Shown one piece after another: positions 35,245 to 43,520 of a DNA stretch of 64,000 nucleotides. Position 1 is the stretch's first letter. The number at the start of each line of letters is the position of its first letter. The notes under the pieces were generated by a model that saw only the letters and a program-made list of their open reading frames with translations, was not told where the DNA came from and did not search any database. The translations under genes were made by a program, and so were the position numbers. Origin of the DNA: Salinibacillus aidingensis (GTDB lineage Bacteria; Bacillota; Bacilli; Bacillales; Alkalibacillaceae); the NCBI RefSeq assembly GCF_039522525.1, contig NZ_BAAADO010000001.1:186001-250000 (forward strand), given 5' to 3'.

Positions 35245-35340
35245 TGCTATTTAAATAGTTTTAAAACGATTTTCTGCTTTTCACCGATTGGTTACCCTTT
35301 TTGCTGAATAGATAAACCCGAAAAAACATTGAATTTCACA

Positions 35341-35913
35341 TTATAAAAAATAATTTTGGATCACCTGTACGGCGTCATTTTCTACGACCAGTCGGCCATA
35401 TTCCCTAAGACGTGCAGAAGTAACTGTGCTGGGTGAAGAGAATTCCGACATGACCGCTATAACATTTTCCTTATTCAGATACTGTAAATCTTCATCAAAT
35501 AATTTCATATAGTAATGATGATTCCAATAAAAAACAGATGCTTTCTGTATACCTAAATGGGTTAGGTGGCTTGAAACCTGAATGACAGATTCAAAATCAG
35601 TAAAACAATACATAAACTCTTTATTTTGATCCAGAGTGACTTTCATTTCAATATATTCTTCATCAATGTATTCCATATCCTGTGTAACGACAATCAGCAT
35701 ACCTTGAGCATGTAACATATGAACGTTTACAAGCAGGTTTCCGTCAATTTCCATACCAATTTCATCACTGGCCTCAAACAGCATATCCTGAAACATCTGA
35801 TGAGTCTTTGGAAAATCATACCACAGCTCATCCTTTGTAAAGCCTCTTTCCATTAGATCATCAAAGGTTAAAAATATTTTAAATCGGTTAGAATCCAGGC
35901 GCTCAATACGCAT
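35341..35913 (-). CDS. ypbH: MecA paralogue adaptor protein YpbH
   Basis: A 190-residue MecA-family protein. MecA and YpbH (MecB) deliver substrates to the ClpCP protease, and B. subtilis YpbH influences competence and sporulation. The N-terminal part MRIERLDSNRFKIFLTFDDLMERGFTK is the substrate-binding domain, and the C-terminal half with YCFTDFESVIQVSSHL is the ClpC-interacting domain. GGAGGTGG precedes the ATG. It lies upstream of gudB, as in B. subtilis. Confidence 0.93.
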   Translation of the reverse strand: MRIERLDSNRFKIFLTFDDLMERGFTKDELWYDFPKTHQMFQDMLFEASDEIGMEIDGNLLVNVHMLHAQGMLIVVTQDMEYIDEEYIEMKVTLDQNKEFMYCFTDFESVIQVSSHLTHLGIQKASVFYWNHHYYMKLFDEDLQYLNKENVIAVMSEFSSPSTVTSARLREYGRLVVENDAVQVIQNYFL

Positions 35914-36021
35914 ATAACCACCTCCAAATACTTAACTTTCGTATGCTAATTATAGCATGAACGTTCCCTTACGATTATTTTATGTATCCATTAACAGGAA
36001 AGTTTCATATTTCTGCACATT

Positions 36022-36807
36022 TCACGAAGGTGACTGAATAGTAATGCAGTGACATTCAGCTCTTGTCCCTAAACGCAGTGGTAAAGTTGATGTCCCATAC
36101 CCCTCACTGACTAAAAAGTGCTGATGGCCCACTTTCTTCCATCCGCCCTTATTCCTTAAACCAAAGCCCAAAAAACGGATTTGTCCTCCATGGGTATGAC
36201 CGCTCAAGACCAGATTTACCTGCTCTTTTTGTTCCTTGTTTAATAAATCATAGGATTCAGGTTCATGATTGGCAAGAATTGTGTAAGAGACATCAGGCTT
36301 CCAAATGTTCTCAAAGTACTTACTGGTTAAAACCTGGCGCAAATATAAAGAATGCAGTCCTGCTAATTGAATTCTGTCTCCGGAACTTAAGGTCCAGACA
36401 AATGATGAGTCGGCCAGGATTGTAACCTTATGCCTGGATAAGAGGGAGACAAGCTTGTAAGCATTCACCTCGATATCATTATTTCCCCAGACGAAAAAGA
36501 TGGGGGCATTTAATTCCCTTAATTTTAAGATATTCTCTTCCACATAACGCAAGGGAACATTTTTTTCACATAAGTCCCCACCGATAATCGTTACATCTAT
36601 TTGGTCGAGAGAATGAAGTACTGACTGGTTAATGAGTCTTTTATGAACATCTGATATAAAAAATATGTTCAAACGCTCTGAAGAAGAAGGAAAATTTTTA
36701 TCGAAAATCGTTACCTTTTCTAAATGATTATTATGTGCAAGAATATACATATATAGCAATAAAGAAATACCGCCAATAATCACAAATATAATTAAATAAA
36801 TCAGCAT
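36022..36807 (-). CDS. ypbG: YpbG-like metallophosphoesterase
   Basis: A 261-residue calcineurin-like phosphoesterase with an N-terminal membrane helix (about residues 1-20). The five family motifs are readable: FISDVHKRL near 50, GGDLCEK near 77, GNNDIE near 108, NHEPES near 175, and SGHTHGGQIRFLG near 200. The catalytic domain is probably outside the cytoplasmic face or membrane-attached; orientation is unclear. The substrate is unknown. A purine-rich AGAAGGG precedes the ATG. It is separated from the CBS-ACT gene by a terminator. Confidence 0.88.
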   Translation of the reverse strand: MLIYLIIFVIIGGISLLLYMYILAHNNHLEKVTIFDKNFPSSSERLNIFFISDVHKRLINQSVLHSLDQIDVTIIGGDLCEKNVPLRYVEENILKLRELNAPIFFVWGNNDIEVNAYKLVSLLSRHKVTILADSSFVWTLSSGDRIQLAGLHSLYLRQVLTSKYFENIWKPDVSYTILANHEPESYDLLNKEQKEQVNLVLSGHTHGGQIRFLGFGLRNKGGWKKVGHQHFLVSEGYGTSTLPLRLGTRAECHCITIQSPS

Positions 36808-36843
36808 CCTTCAATTCCCTTCTGCAATGTTTAGTGAGGATAT

Positions 36844-36883
36844 GGAAAGCCCCTGTCAATACACATCCTTGACAAGGGCTTCC
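36844..36883 (-). terminator. Hairpin between the CBS-ACT gene and ypbG
   Basis: Long imperfect stem (about 36846-36859 with 36869-36883) and a 9-base loop. The plus-strand tail is more T-rich than the minus-strand tail, so direction is uncertain. Confidence 0.5.
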
Positions 36884-36966
36884 TTATTTTGCCGCAACTT
36901 AGGTCAGCGGGATTTTTATATCCTGCTCCTCTAAAAATGATTACCACATCATGTATGTGATATACT

Positions 36967-37611
36967 TCAGACCGTCTTTACATCCAGCACTCGAAATCCG
37001 CTCTTTTCCAGCCGGGTTAAAAATCGGTCAACATCAACATTTTCATTATTCTCCAGCTTCAGGACAATTCTTCTGGCAAGTCTGTCTGTTTCATCAAAGG
37101 TTGCTAAGGAGATGATATTTCCATGATGATTTCTGATCAATTCGGACAATTTGGCTATACGACCTTCCGCTTCAATGGAGGCAAATGCAATGCGGACCCC
37201 CTGCTTTTTCATGCCAAAGGCACTTTCAAATTGTTCCAGTACATCAAATCGTGTAACAATTCCAAGGAAGTGCTTATTCTCATCGGTAACCGCCAATATG
37301 GGAAATCCTTTAAACGCTGTCAAGGTACTTTCAAAAACATCCTCTTCGGTAATATGTAAATCACCATGCTCTACAATATCTGCTGCTGTCACAGAATTCA
37401 GGAAAGCTTCTTTATCCGTATAATCATCAGAATAAAAATAACGCTGATAAATCATCTGCTTTGTGATCATTCCTCTGAATGTTTCATCCTCGATGACCGG
37501 GACTCCCTGTATATCTTTTGATAACAAGGTATCCAGAACCTTCTGCAAATCGTCCTGGGCATTTGCCACAACACAATGATGTTTAGGAATCATAATGCTC
37601 CTCACAAACAT
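36967..37611 (-). CDS. CBS-domain pair plus ACT domain protein (AcuB-like)
   Basis: A 214-residue soluble protein with two CBS modules (about residues 1-60 and 70-130), each with the GVPV or GFPILAV core and GMI/GIVT end, followed by an ACT-like domain (GVRIAFASIEAEGRIAKLSELIRNHHGNI). This layout resembles B. subtilis AcuB, whose role in acetoin use is unclear. CBS pairs usually bind adenine nucleotides. AGAGGTGG places the start at the ATG at 37611 rather than a GTG three codons earlier. In B. subtilis ypbF lies between ypbG and ypbE instead, so the locus has a different gene here. Confidence 0.85.
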   Translation of the reverse strand: MFVRSIMIPKHHCVVANAQDDLQKVLDTLLSKDIQGVPVIEDETFRGMITKQMIYQRYFYSDDYTDKEAFLNSVTAADIVEHGDLHITEEDVFESTLTAFKGFPILAVTDENKHFLGIVTRFDVLEQFESAFGMKKQGVRIAFASIEAEGRIAKLSELIRNHHGNIISLATFDETDRLARRIVLKLENNENVDVDRFLTRLEKSGFRVLDVKTV

Positions 37612-37842
37612 ACTTGCCACCTCTCCATCTACTTTATCTATTTAACACGAAGAAATCACAAGCCGTCCAATACAGGAATCGGGAATTCTTCATGTAAATC
37701 ATATTCGACTTAGGAAAAGAAATTCCCTTTACTTAAAAATAACATATTTTACTGAATGAAACATATGAAAAGAACTACAAAATGTCTTAAGGAAAGGAGA
37801 CAGCACCATAAAAATATATGACTGTTTACATTCCGAAAACCT

Positions 37843-38172
37843 TTAATGATCAAAGAAGATCCGTTCTCCAGCAGGATGGTCATTATTCTGATCCGATATA
37901 ATCGGCTGCTTAATGTCCTCCCAATAATAGTATACGGGTACCCCTAAAACAAGGAGTACAAATAAAACGAGAAAAATTCTGAGTACCCACACATTCCATC
38001 GGATAGATTTCCGTTTCTCCTTCGCTTCCGGACGTTTATCCTTTTCTTTCGTTTTCCTGGCTGATGACCTCTTTTTCTTATGTACAGTGCTGCGTGGTGG
38101 CAGCTCATTCACATCGATTTCCTTTGAGTTCTCGCCTTCATACGCTGATTCAGCTGGTTTCCTCAACGCCAT
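37843..38172 (-). CDS. ypbE: Short YpbE-like protein lacking a LysM domain
   Basis: A 109-residue protein encoded 23 bases inside the end of ypbD, with GGGGTG before its ATG. The N-terminal half is highly charged (KKKRSSARKTKEKDKRPE), and one membrane helix lies at about residues 62-82. About 26 residues follow and the protein then stops. B. subtilis YpbE has the same charged-segment-plus-helix design but continues to a C-terminal LysM domain and is about 240 residues. The 222 bases downstream show no LysM-like frame. Identification is by position and design. Confidence 0.65.
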   Translation of the reverse strand: MALRKPAESAYEGENSKEIDVNELPPRSTVHKKKRSSARKTKEKDKRPEAKEKRKSIRWNVWVLRIFLVLFVLLVLGVPVYYYWEDIKQPIISDQNNDHPAGERIFFDH

Positions 38173-38758
38173 AAAGGTCACCCCATTTAAATTTAATGAA
38201 AAGCGCCAGAATAAAATCCACAAAAAAATGAGCTGTGATTGTGATAGCCAGGTTTTCAGTGATTTCATATATATATCCTATTAAAAAGCTGATACTCAAT
38301 ATGGAGATTAATAATACAGGTTTACGCAGATAGCGAAAGTGGATCAATGCAAAAAGTACGCTTGCTATTAAATAGCCAAATTCATGCTGGATAACGCCCC
38401 TGAACAGCATTTCTTCGGATAGTGCGACAAATAGTGTAATAAAGAAGATTTGAACAATACTGCGATTTTTAAAGATTCTTTCGTTGATTCCCCCATCATC
38501 GTAATAGGATTCCGGTAATAGCTCCATAAGAATAAGATCAACCACAACAATCGCCAATGCTGGTAAAAGACCGAATAAAAAGAGGTTGACGGGATCCCAT
38601 TTAAGCTGGTGGAACCAATTATAAAAAGAATCAAATAAAAAGAAGCTGCTAACGATCGCAATCACAACAAAGATTCCCTGGGAAAAATAGAGATTGAATA
38701 ATAGCTCTTTATCCGTCATGCGCTTAATCAGTTCGGCCTGATTCATTTGTTTTTTCAC
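38150..38758 (-). CDS. ypbD: CPBP family intramembrane metalloprotease
   Basis: A 202-residue membrane protein of the CPBP (CAAX protease and bacteriocin-processing) family. The motifs are EEMLFRG near residue 118, FALIHFRY near 140 and HFFVDF near 183, all in predicted membrane helices. Enzymes of this family cleave prenylated or membrane-bound substrates; the substrate here is unknown. It starts with GTG with AGGAGG upstream, two bases after the recS stop. The overlap with ypbE suggests coupling. Confidence 0.88.
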   Translation of the reverse strand: MKKQMNQAELIKRMTDKELLFNLYFSQGIFVVIAIVSSFFLFDSFYNWFHQLKWDPVNLFLFGLLPALAIVVVDLILMELLPESYYDDGGINERIFKNRSIVQIFFITLFVALSEEMLFRGVIQHEFGYLIASVLFALIHFRYLRKPVLLISILSISFLIGYIYEITENLAITITAHFFVDFILALFIKFKWGDLYGVEETS

Positions 38759-38760
38759 TT

Positions 38761-40314
38761 TTATGCCTCCTGGTGAAATAGCTTCCTAAGTTCAACCTCC
38801 CACCCCTCAACCCTTTCTTCTATTTGATGCTGAATAGGTGGATTCCATTTTGAGAAGGAAAAATCACAATGATCACAGCAATGGTACACTGGCTGCTGAT
38901 AGCTTTCCTGGAAGGGCCTGTATAGATCCTTTCTCCGGCATCCAGTACTTTTTATCCAATCAATAAATTGGTACAACTTCTTTATTTTAATGGCTGCACG
39001 TTCTCTTAATAGGCTAAGTGTCCGTTGACATGTATTCTCCAGCACATCAGCCTCCAGGTGGAATTGCTCACCTGTAATAATCTTTTGCTGCTCAAGCTGG
39101 TATTTTAAGAAATTCCACTGCGTTTCGGTTAACTCATATTTAGCAATCAATTCCTCTTTAATGTCTTTTAAGGGAAGAGAAGTACTGTTTATCTTGAGTA
39201 AATCACCAAATATTTGCTCCACCTGTCTTTCTGTTGGGAGTTCCTGTTCAATTAAGCGTAATGGAATTTGTTCATCTCCCTCTGTATAAAGAGCAAGACT
39301 TACGCTCTCCTTTCCATCCCGGCCTGCACGGCCAACCTCCTGTATAAAGGATTCCAATTGCGTAGGCAAATGAAAATGGATAACTAGTCGAATGTCCTGC
39401 TTATCAACTCCCATCCCAAAAGCACTCGTACAGCAAATAACATCAAGCTGGTGATTCATAAATTGCTGTTGAATGAGTAGTCGATCCTCTGAACTCATTC
39501 CTCCATGGTAGTAGGCAACACGTGAATCGGGTAATTCCTGGTTTAATGTTTCACTGACTTTTTCACACCAGTTACGGCTTGAAAAATAGATCATCGTGGG
39601 AACCGGATTTTGCTTTAAAACCTGAACGATACGCCCCACCTTTTCCTGCCAGTGAGTTACATGTTCAATGGCAAATGCAATGTTTGGACGGTCCATAGGA
39701 TAGATCCGTTTTTTCAGGTCAGGAATATCCAGAAAATATTGAATATCCTCCTGTACCTGAGGTGTAGCTGTTGCACTTAATGCCAGCACCGCGGGATTCC
39801 CAAGCTCCTTTATGCGATCCTTCAACTTTAAATAGTCCGTTCGGAATTCATGTCCCCATTGAGAAATACAGTGGGCTTCATCCACCACAAACAGGGATAC
39901 AGATAAGGATTTTAAACGATGAAAAAAGTACGGATTTTGAAGCATCTCCGGAGAACAGTAAATGAGTTTATAGTCATGTAAATGCCTCAGGATATAGTCT
40001 CTCTGGTTATGGTCCAATAAACTGTTGATAGCTGTTACACGTTTAAATCCTCTGGCCTTTAACTGCTTGACCTGATCTACCATAAGTGATACAAGAGGAG
40101 AAACAACAATCGTGATTCCCTCCAACGAAAAGGCCGGTAACTGATAACACAAGGATTTTCCTGTACCTGTTGGTAATATCCCAAGAACACTCTGCCCGTG
40201 GAAAATATCTTTTATAATATCTAATTGCCCTTCACGAAATCCCTCATACCCAAACTTATTTTTTAATATGGATAACAATTTCATTTGATCCGGTTTATTT
40301 CTATGCATAGGCAT
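38761..40314 (-). CDS. recS: RecQ-like DNA helicase RecS
   Basis: A 517-residue RecQ-family ATP-dependent helicase, the B. subtilis RecS (YpbC) type, acting in replication fork repair. Motif I is PTGTGKSLCYQLPAF near residue 50, the DEAH box reads VVDEAHCISQWGHEF near 138, and motif VI contains QEVGRAGRDGKES near 335. A cysteine-rich zinc segment CCDHCDF is near the C-terminus. There is no HRDC domain. It overlaps ypbB by 14 bases, so the two proteins are probably made together. Confidence 0.94.
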   Translation of the reverse strand: MPMHRNKPDQMKLLSILKNKFGYEGFREGQLDIIKDIFHGQSVLGILPTGTGKSLCYQLPAFSLEGITIVVSPLVSLMVDQVKQLKARGFKRVTAINSLLDHNQRDYILRHLHDYKLIYCSPEMLQNPYFFHRLKSLSVSLFVVDEAHCISQWGHEFRTDYLKLKDRIKELGNPAVLALSATATPQVQEDIQYFLDIPDLKKRIYPMDRPNIAFAIEHVTHWQEKVGRIVQVLKQNPVPTMIYFSSRNWCEKVSETLNQELPDSRVAYYHGGMSSEDRLLIQQQFMNHQLDVICCTSAFGMGVDKQDIRLVIHFHLPTQLESFIQEVGRAGRDGKESVSLALYTEGDEQIPLRLIEQELPTERQVEQIFGDLLKINSTSLPLKDIKEELIAKYELTETQWNFLKYQLEQQKIITGEQFHLEADVLENTCQRTLSLLRERAAIKIKKLYQFIDWIKSTGCRRKDLYRPFQESYQQPVYHCCDHCDFSFSKWNPPIQHQIEERVEGWEVELRKLFHQEA

Positions 40315-41365
40315 AATCCCTCGATTGATAAAGTTTAGCCATTACGATACGAATCATAAAGTAACTAATAGATTCCGGCAATTGTTCTTTTATTACCTTT
40401 AAGCGCTTTGTATTTAATTCGCTTATTTTATTACGTATGATTTGTTCCGCCTCTGCTGAAACAAATGAATCCACAGGATAAGATGGATCAACATGGATGA
40501 TTTCAACAATATGATCCTGAATGGTATTTACTTTAAGATTTCTTCTCCTGGATATCTGTTCGATCGTGTATCCCTGTTTCAATAATTTCCTGGTTTTTCC
40601 AGCAGAAGCTGTTAGGGGCAACTGCATTAATTCATGTGGGATAAATTCGCTTAAAGTTGGAAATTCTGTCTGATTCTGATGAACTTTATTAAGAATAAAG
40701 TGGATGGATGATTGAAGATACAGTTCTGCATCTTCAATGGTAAGATTCCACTTTTCTGCAATTTGCTGCTTACTCAAACCAATTTTTCGGAAGCCTGTCA
40801 GCGTTGCTACAAATATATCGGCGTGAAATGGCTGATGAAGCTTTAGTAATTGGTGTAACTCCTCATGCAGGGAAGCAAAGTGTGCATCCAGTTGATTTTT
40901 CTTTTTCTGATAGAAAGTCTTAACCCAAGTTGCAACTTCCCTCTGGTCATTAACAGGGATAAAATGAGAATGATTTTTTAGTAGGTTGGAAGCAGTTTGA
41001 ATCCATAATAAAAGTCTCAACCGGAAATGCGGAGCAATGTGATGAAGATTAAAACCATCAAACCACGCAAGTTCAGGTTCCTGGCTCTTACGGATGCTAA
41101 GATAAGATTTCCCCGTGCTGGTTAGACTAACGGTTTCCTCACCCTTCCATTCAATATACTCATCCTTATGCAGTTTCAGGAGGCTGTTCCGGAATTGATT
41201 TTTCGTTAATGATTTCAGGATACCGAAAATGGGAGAGAGACCATAAGCTTTAGCATCCTGAATCGTTTGTGCTGAACGCTTTCCTTTCAATAAATGATAG
41301 ATGGAAGAAAAGCTTTTTTCATCATCAATCCGGTCAATACAGGCTAATAAAATCGTCTGATACAA
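40301..41365 (-). CDS. ypbB: YpbB protein with C-terminal helix-turn-helix
   Basis: A 354-residue protein immediately upstream of recS. A helix-turn-helix of the HTH_40 kind is seen near residue 260-300 (TRKLLKQGYTIEQISRRRNLKVNTIQDHI). In other RecQ helicases this module can be part of the helicase itself. The start is a TTG with AAAGGAGAGGGG upstream. The function is unknown, but the tight pairing with recS suggests a helicase accessory role (inference). It is divergent from fer. Confidence 0.88.
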   Translation of the reverse strand: MYQTILLACIDRIDDEKSFSSIYHLLKGKRSAQTIQDAKAYGLSPIFGILKSLTKNQFRNSLLKLHKDEYIEWKGEETVSLTSTGKSYLSIRKSQEPELAWFDGFNLHHIAPHFRLRLLLWIQTASNLLKNHSHFIPVNDQREVATWVKTFYQKKKNQLDAHFASLHEELHQLLKLHQPFHADIFVATLTGFRKIGLSKQQIAEKWNLTIEDAELYLQSSIHFILNKVHQNQTEFPTLSEFIPHELMQLPLTASAGKTRKLLKQGYTIEQISRRRNLKVNTIQDHIVEIIHVDPSYPVDSFVSAEAEQIIRNKISELNTKRLKVIKEQLPESISYFMIRIVMAKLYQSRDYAYA

Positions 41366-41441
41366 TGGCCCCTCTCCTTTCGGCGCGTTTCGTTAAAATT
41401 CCCTGCGATTCTCTAATATTTGCTACTATATATCATATCAG

Positions 41442-41470
41442 TTGAAATGTGAATTTAACAGTTTTAAAAT
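41442..41470 (+). promoter_or_regulatory. Sigma-A-like promoter of fer
   Basis: TTGAAA (41442-41447) and TAAAAT (41465-41470) with a 17-base spacer, about 78 bases upstream of the fer ATG on the plus strand. Confidence 0.65.
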
Positions 41471-41547
41471 TTAATATACCGAAGAGAAGCGAAAATGCTT
41501 TTTTGCTTAAGATTATTTTTAGGAATTGCTTAGTGGAGGACAGAAAA

Positions 41548-41796
41548 ATGTCAAAATACACCATTGTTGATAAAGAAACCTGTATTGCCTGCGGTGCATG
41601 CGGAGCGGCGGCACCAGATATTTATGATTACGATGAAGAGGGACTGTCCTATTGTTTGTTAGATGATAATCAGGGAATAACAGAAGTCCCTGAGCACTTA
41701 ATAGAAGATATGGAGGATGCTCTGGATGGCTGCCCTACCGAATCTATCCGGATAGCGGATCAGCCATTTCATGGTGATCCGGATAAATTTGAGTAG
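41548..41796 (+). CDS. fer: [4Fe-4S] ferredoxin
   Basis: A single-cluster ferredoxin of 82 residues, as in B. subtilis Fer. The cluster ligands are CIACGAC near residues 11-17 and a final cysteine in GCPTES near 61. The frame opens 33 codons upstream, but GTGGAGGA seven bases before the ATG at 41548 marks the real start. It is one of three plus-strand genes, divergent from ypbB, and ends in a strong terminator. It may supply electrons to desaturase, BioI-type or sulfur enzymes elsewhere. Confidence 0.97.
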   Translation: MSKYTIVDKETCIACGACGAAAPDIYDYDEEGLSYCLLDDNQGITEVPEHLIEDMEDALDGCPTESIRIADQPFHGDPDKFE

Positions 41797-41830
41797 ACAA
41801 ACCCTCATCGGGTGATCCAATATAACAGAA

Positions 41831-41879
41831 GCACCCCCATTACGTGGATGAAACGTGACCACTCATGGGGGGTGTTTTT
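41831..41879 (+). terminator. Rho-independent terminator of fer
   Basis: A long interrupted stem (41831-41847 with 41857-41874) with T5 to the right, 34 bases past the fer stop. Confidence 0.8.
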
Positions 41880-41932
41880 AATAACTTATTGTATATGTGC
41901 CATATGATTTTATCCCACGCAACCCGGCAATC

Positions 41933-42751
41933 TTATTGATGTTCCTGCCTTAATAATTTTATAAATTCAATATCCTCTTTGTTCCAGGATGTCCTCACTA
42001 CAATTCTGTCTTTGGAATTGAGTTTATACGTATACTCCTCACAGGTTGTATTTTCAAAACAGGATACAGATTCTTCATTCATGGGCCCACCTAACATTGT
42101 TCTTATTCCCTCTATTTTCTGTCTTAAGAACAATGGATGAATCGTCAGTTTTTGTTGCGTGTCCTGTAAATACCGGGGGATAAATGTAAACTCGTTTACC
42201 GTTTGACTGTTCTTTTTGAATTGTAATTTAATTCCATACCCTTCAGTGGAGTATTTTAGACTTCGTTGATTTTCAGTATCCTCATACTCCAGCGGGGAGC
42301 CAATTTCCTTAATAACTTCATCATAGGTCATCCCGATCTGCAAGCCTGAAATAGAGCGGGGTGCCGATTTATCCATTTCCGGCAAAGGAGAGGATTCCGC
42401 ATCTCTACTTGCGTCATTCTCCTCAGGGCTCATCATTTTTAACTCATGGGAAGGAGTGCCGGTGTCCTCTGAAGATGCGCTTTCCTCTGAGCTGTTCTCC
42501 ATATCCTGTGCCATGTCCGCAGTCGGGTTCTGGTTCGTGATTACAGAAATCAGGATGACAGCAATAAGCATCACAGCAGCGGTAGTCATCGCCGGAATCG
42601 TCCATACTTTCCTGTTTCTTTGCTTGTTTTGCGTACGTTGGAGTTGCTGCTGTACTTTCTTAAATAACTCCTCTTCGTCCTGATGGTCCTGGATTTTGGG
42701 CATTTGATTTAACATTTTTTCGATCTCATGGTTGTTTTCATTATTCTTCAT
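41933..42751 (-). CDS. rsiX: Anti-sigma factor RsiX (SigX regulator)
   Basis: RsiX is a membrane anti-sigma factor that holds sigma-X inactive. The 272-residue protein has an N-terminal cytoplasmic part (about 1-46), one membrane helix (about 49-67), and an acidic, serine-rich linker (SSEESASSEDTG) followed by an extracytoplasmic domain with GLQIGMTYDEVIKEIGSP. The cytoplasmic part is short and lacks a clear zinc motif. It overlaps sigX by 11 bases, and its position matches B. subtilis rsiX. No terminator is obvious in its downstream 50 bases. Confidence 0.88.
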   Translation of the reverse strand: MKNNENNHEIEKMLNQMPKIQDHQDEEELFKKVQQQLQRTQNKQRNRKVWTIPAMTTAAVMLIAVILISVITNQNPTADMAQDMENSSEESASSEDTGTPSHELKMMSPEENDASRDAESSPLPEMDKSAPRSISGLQIGMTYDEVIKEIGSPLEYEDTENQRSLKYSTEGYGIKLQFKKNSQTVNEFTFIPRYLQDTQQKLTIHPLFLRQKIEGIRTMLGGPMNEESVSCFENTTCEEYTYKLNSKDRIVVRTSWNKEDIEFIKLLRQEHQ

Positions 42752-43277
42752 ACTTTTTGCCCTCCTCCTCTTTGCTCATCTGCATTCTTAACCGCTTAAT
42801 CGCTCTATGCTGGGTGGTTTTCACCTTACTTTCACTCCAATTAAGGACTTCAGCCGTTTCCTTAATAGATAAAGCCTGAATATATCTTAAAATAATGACC
42901 GTCTGCTGATCGATGTTACACCTTTTTAAACATTGATACATATGGCGAATATCCTCATTCTCCATGGCAATTTCTTCTGGGATTTTGCCTGTATCCTCCA
43001 GCCAGTCACTTTTTTCATCAACCGTAAAAGACCCAATTATTCGCTTTTGCTTCCGTTTCTGTTTTCTGAAATAGTCGATGGCGATGTGTCTGGCAATTGA
43101 GATTAACCAGGTTTTTTCTGAGCTTTCCCCTTTAAAATTGTGGTAGGATTTTAATACTTTTACATATACCTCCTGAACGAGATCCTCAGCCAGACTGCGG
43201 TCTTTTACCATATAAAACAAAAATTGAAACACGTCCTGATGATATTTATGATATAAATCCTGAAAGACTTCTTTCAT
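42741..43277 (-). CDS. sigX: ECF RNA polymerase sigma factor SigX
   Basis: A 178-residue extracytoplasmic-function sigma factor controlling cell-envelope modification genes in B. subtilis. Region 2 reads DLVQEVYVKVLKSYHNFKGES and ISIARHIAIDYFRK, and region 4 has SIKETAEVLNWSESKVKTTQHRAIKRLR. GGGAGG precedes the ATG at 43277. A matching ECF promoter directly upstream suggests autoregulation. It overlaps its anti-sigma gene rsiX. Confidence 0.95.
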   Translation of the reverse strand: MKEVFQDLYHKYHQDVFQFLFYMVKDRSLAEDLVQEVYVKVLKSYHNFKGESSEKTWLISIARHIAIDYFRKQKRKQKRIIGSFTVDEKSDWLEDTGKIPEEIAMENEDIRHMYQCLKRCNIDQQTVIILRYIQALSIKETAEVLNWSESKVKTTQHRAIKRLRMQMSKEEEGKKYEE

Positions 43278-43305
43278 GTTAAAGCCTCCCGCTTCTATCC
43301 ATATA

Positions 43306-43331
43306 GTCGTATAAACGTAAAAAAAGTTACA
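43306..43331 (-). promoter_or_regulatory. ECF (SigX-type) autoregulatory promoter
   Basis: On the minus strand TGTAAC (43331-43326) and CGAC (43309-43306) are separated by 16 bases, a close match to the sigma-X/sigma-W type promoter. The -10 is 29 bases upstream of the sigX ATG. Confidence 0.75.
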
Positions 43332-43398
43332 GTACGGAATCTAAAAACTTCCTCCATATTTTAACATAATTAAGAAAAATACATCCTTAAAATTAGCC

Positions 43399-43439
43399 AA
43401 AAGAAAACCTTTGTCTATACCAGACAAAGGTTTTCTTTT
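43399..43439 (-). terminator. Rho-independent terminator of resE
   Basis: A perfect 18-bp inverted repeat (43399-43416 and 43422-43439) with a 5-base loop, A/T-rich at the outside. It lies between resE and sigX and could stop transcription from either side. Confidence 0.92.
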
Positions 43440-43520
43440 TCATATGAAACAAAATTTTTCAGCATAATCTTCAACAATCTGATTTTTTCACTCAAAAACA
43501 AACAATCTTTCCCACTGTTT

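Noticed and set aside
37794..37812. Fragment resembling a Bacillus short repeat (GGAGACAG type)
   Set aside because: Only about a dozen bases match, with no second arm, so chance cannot be excluded.
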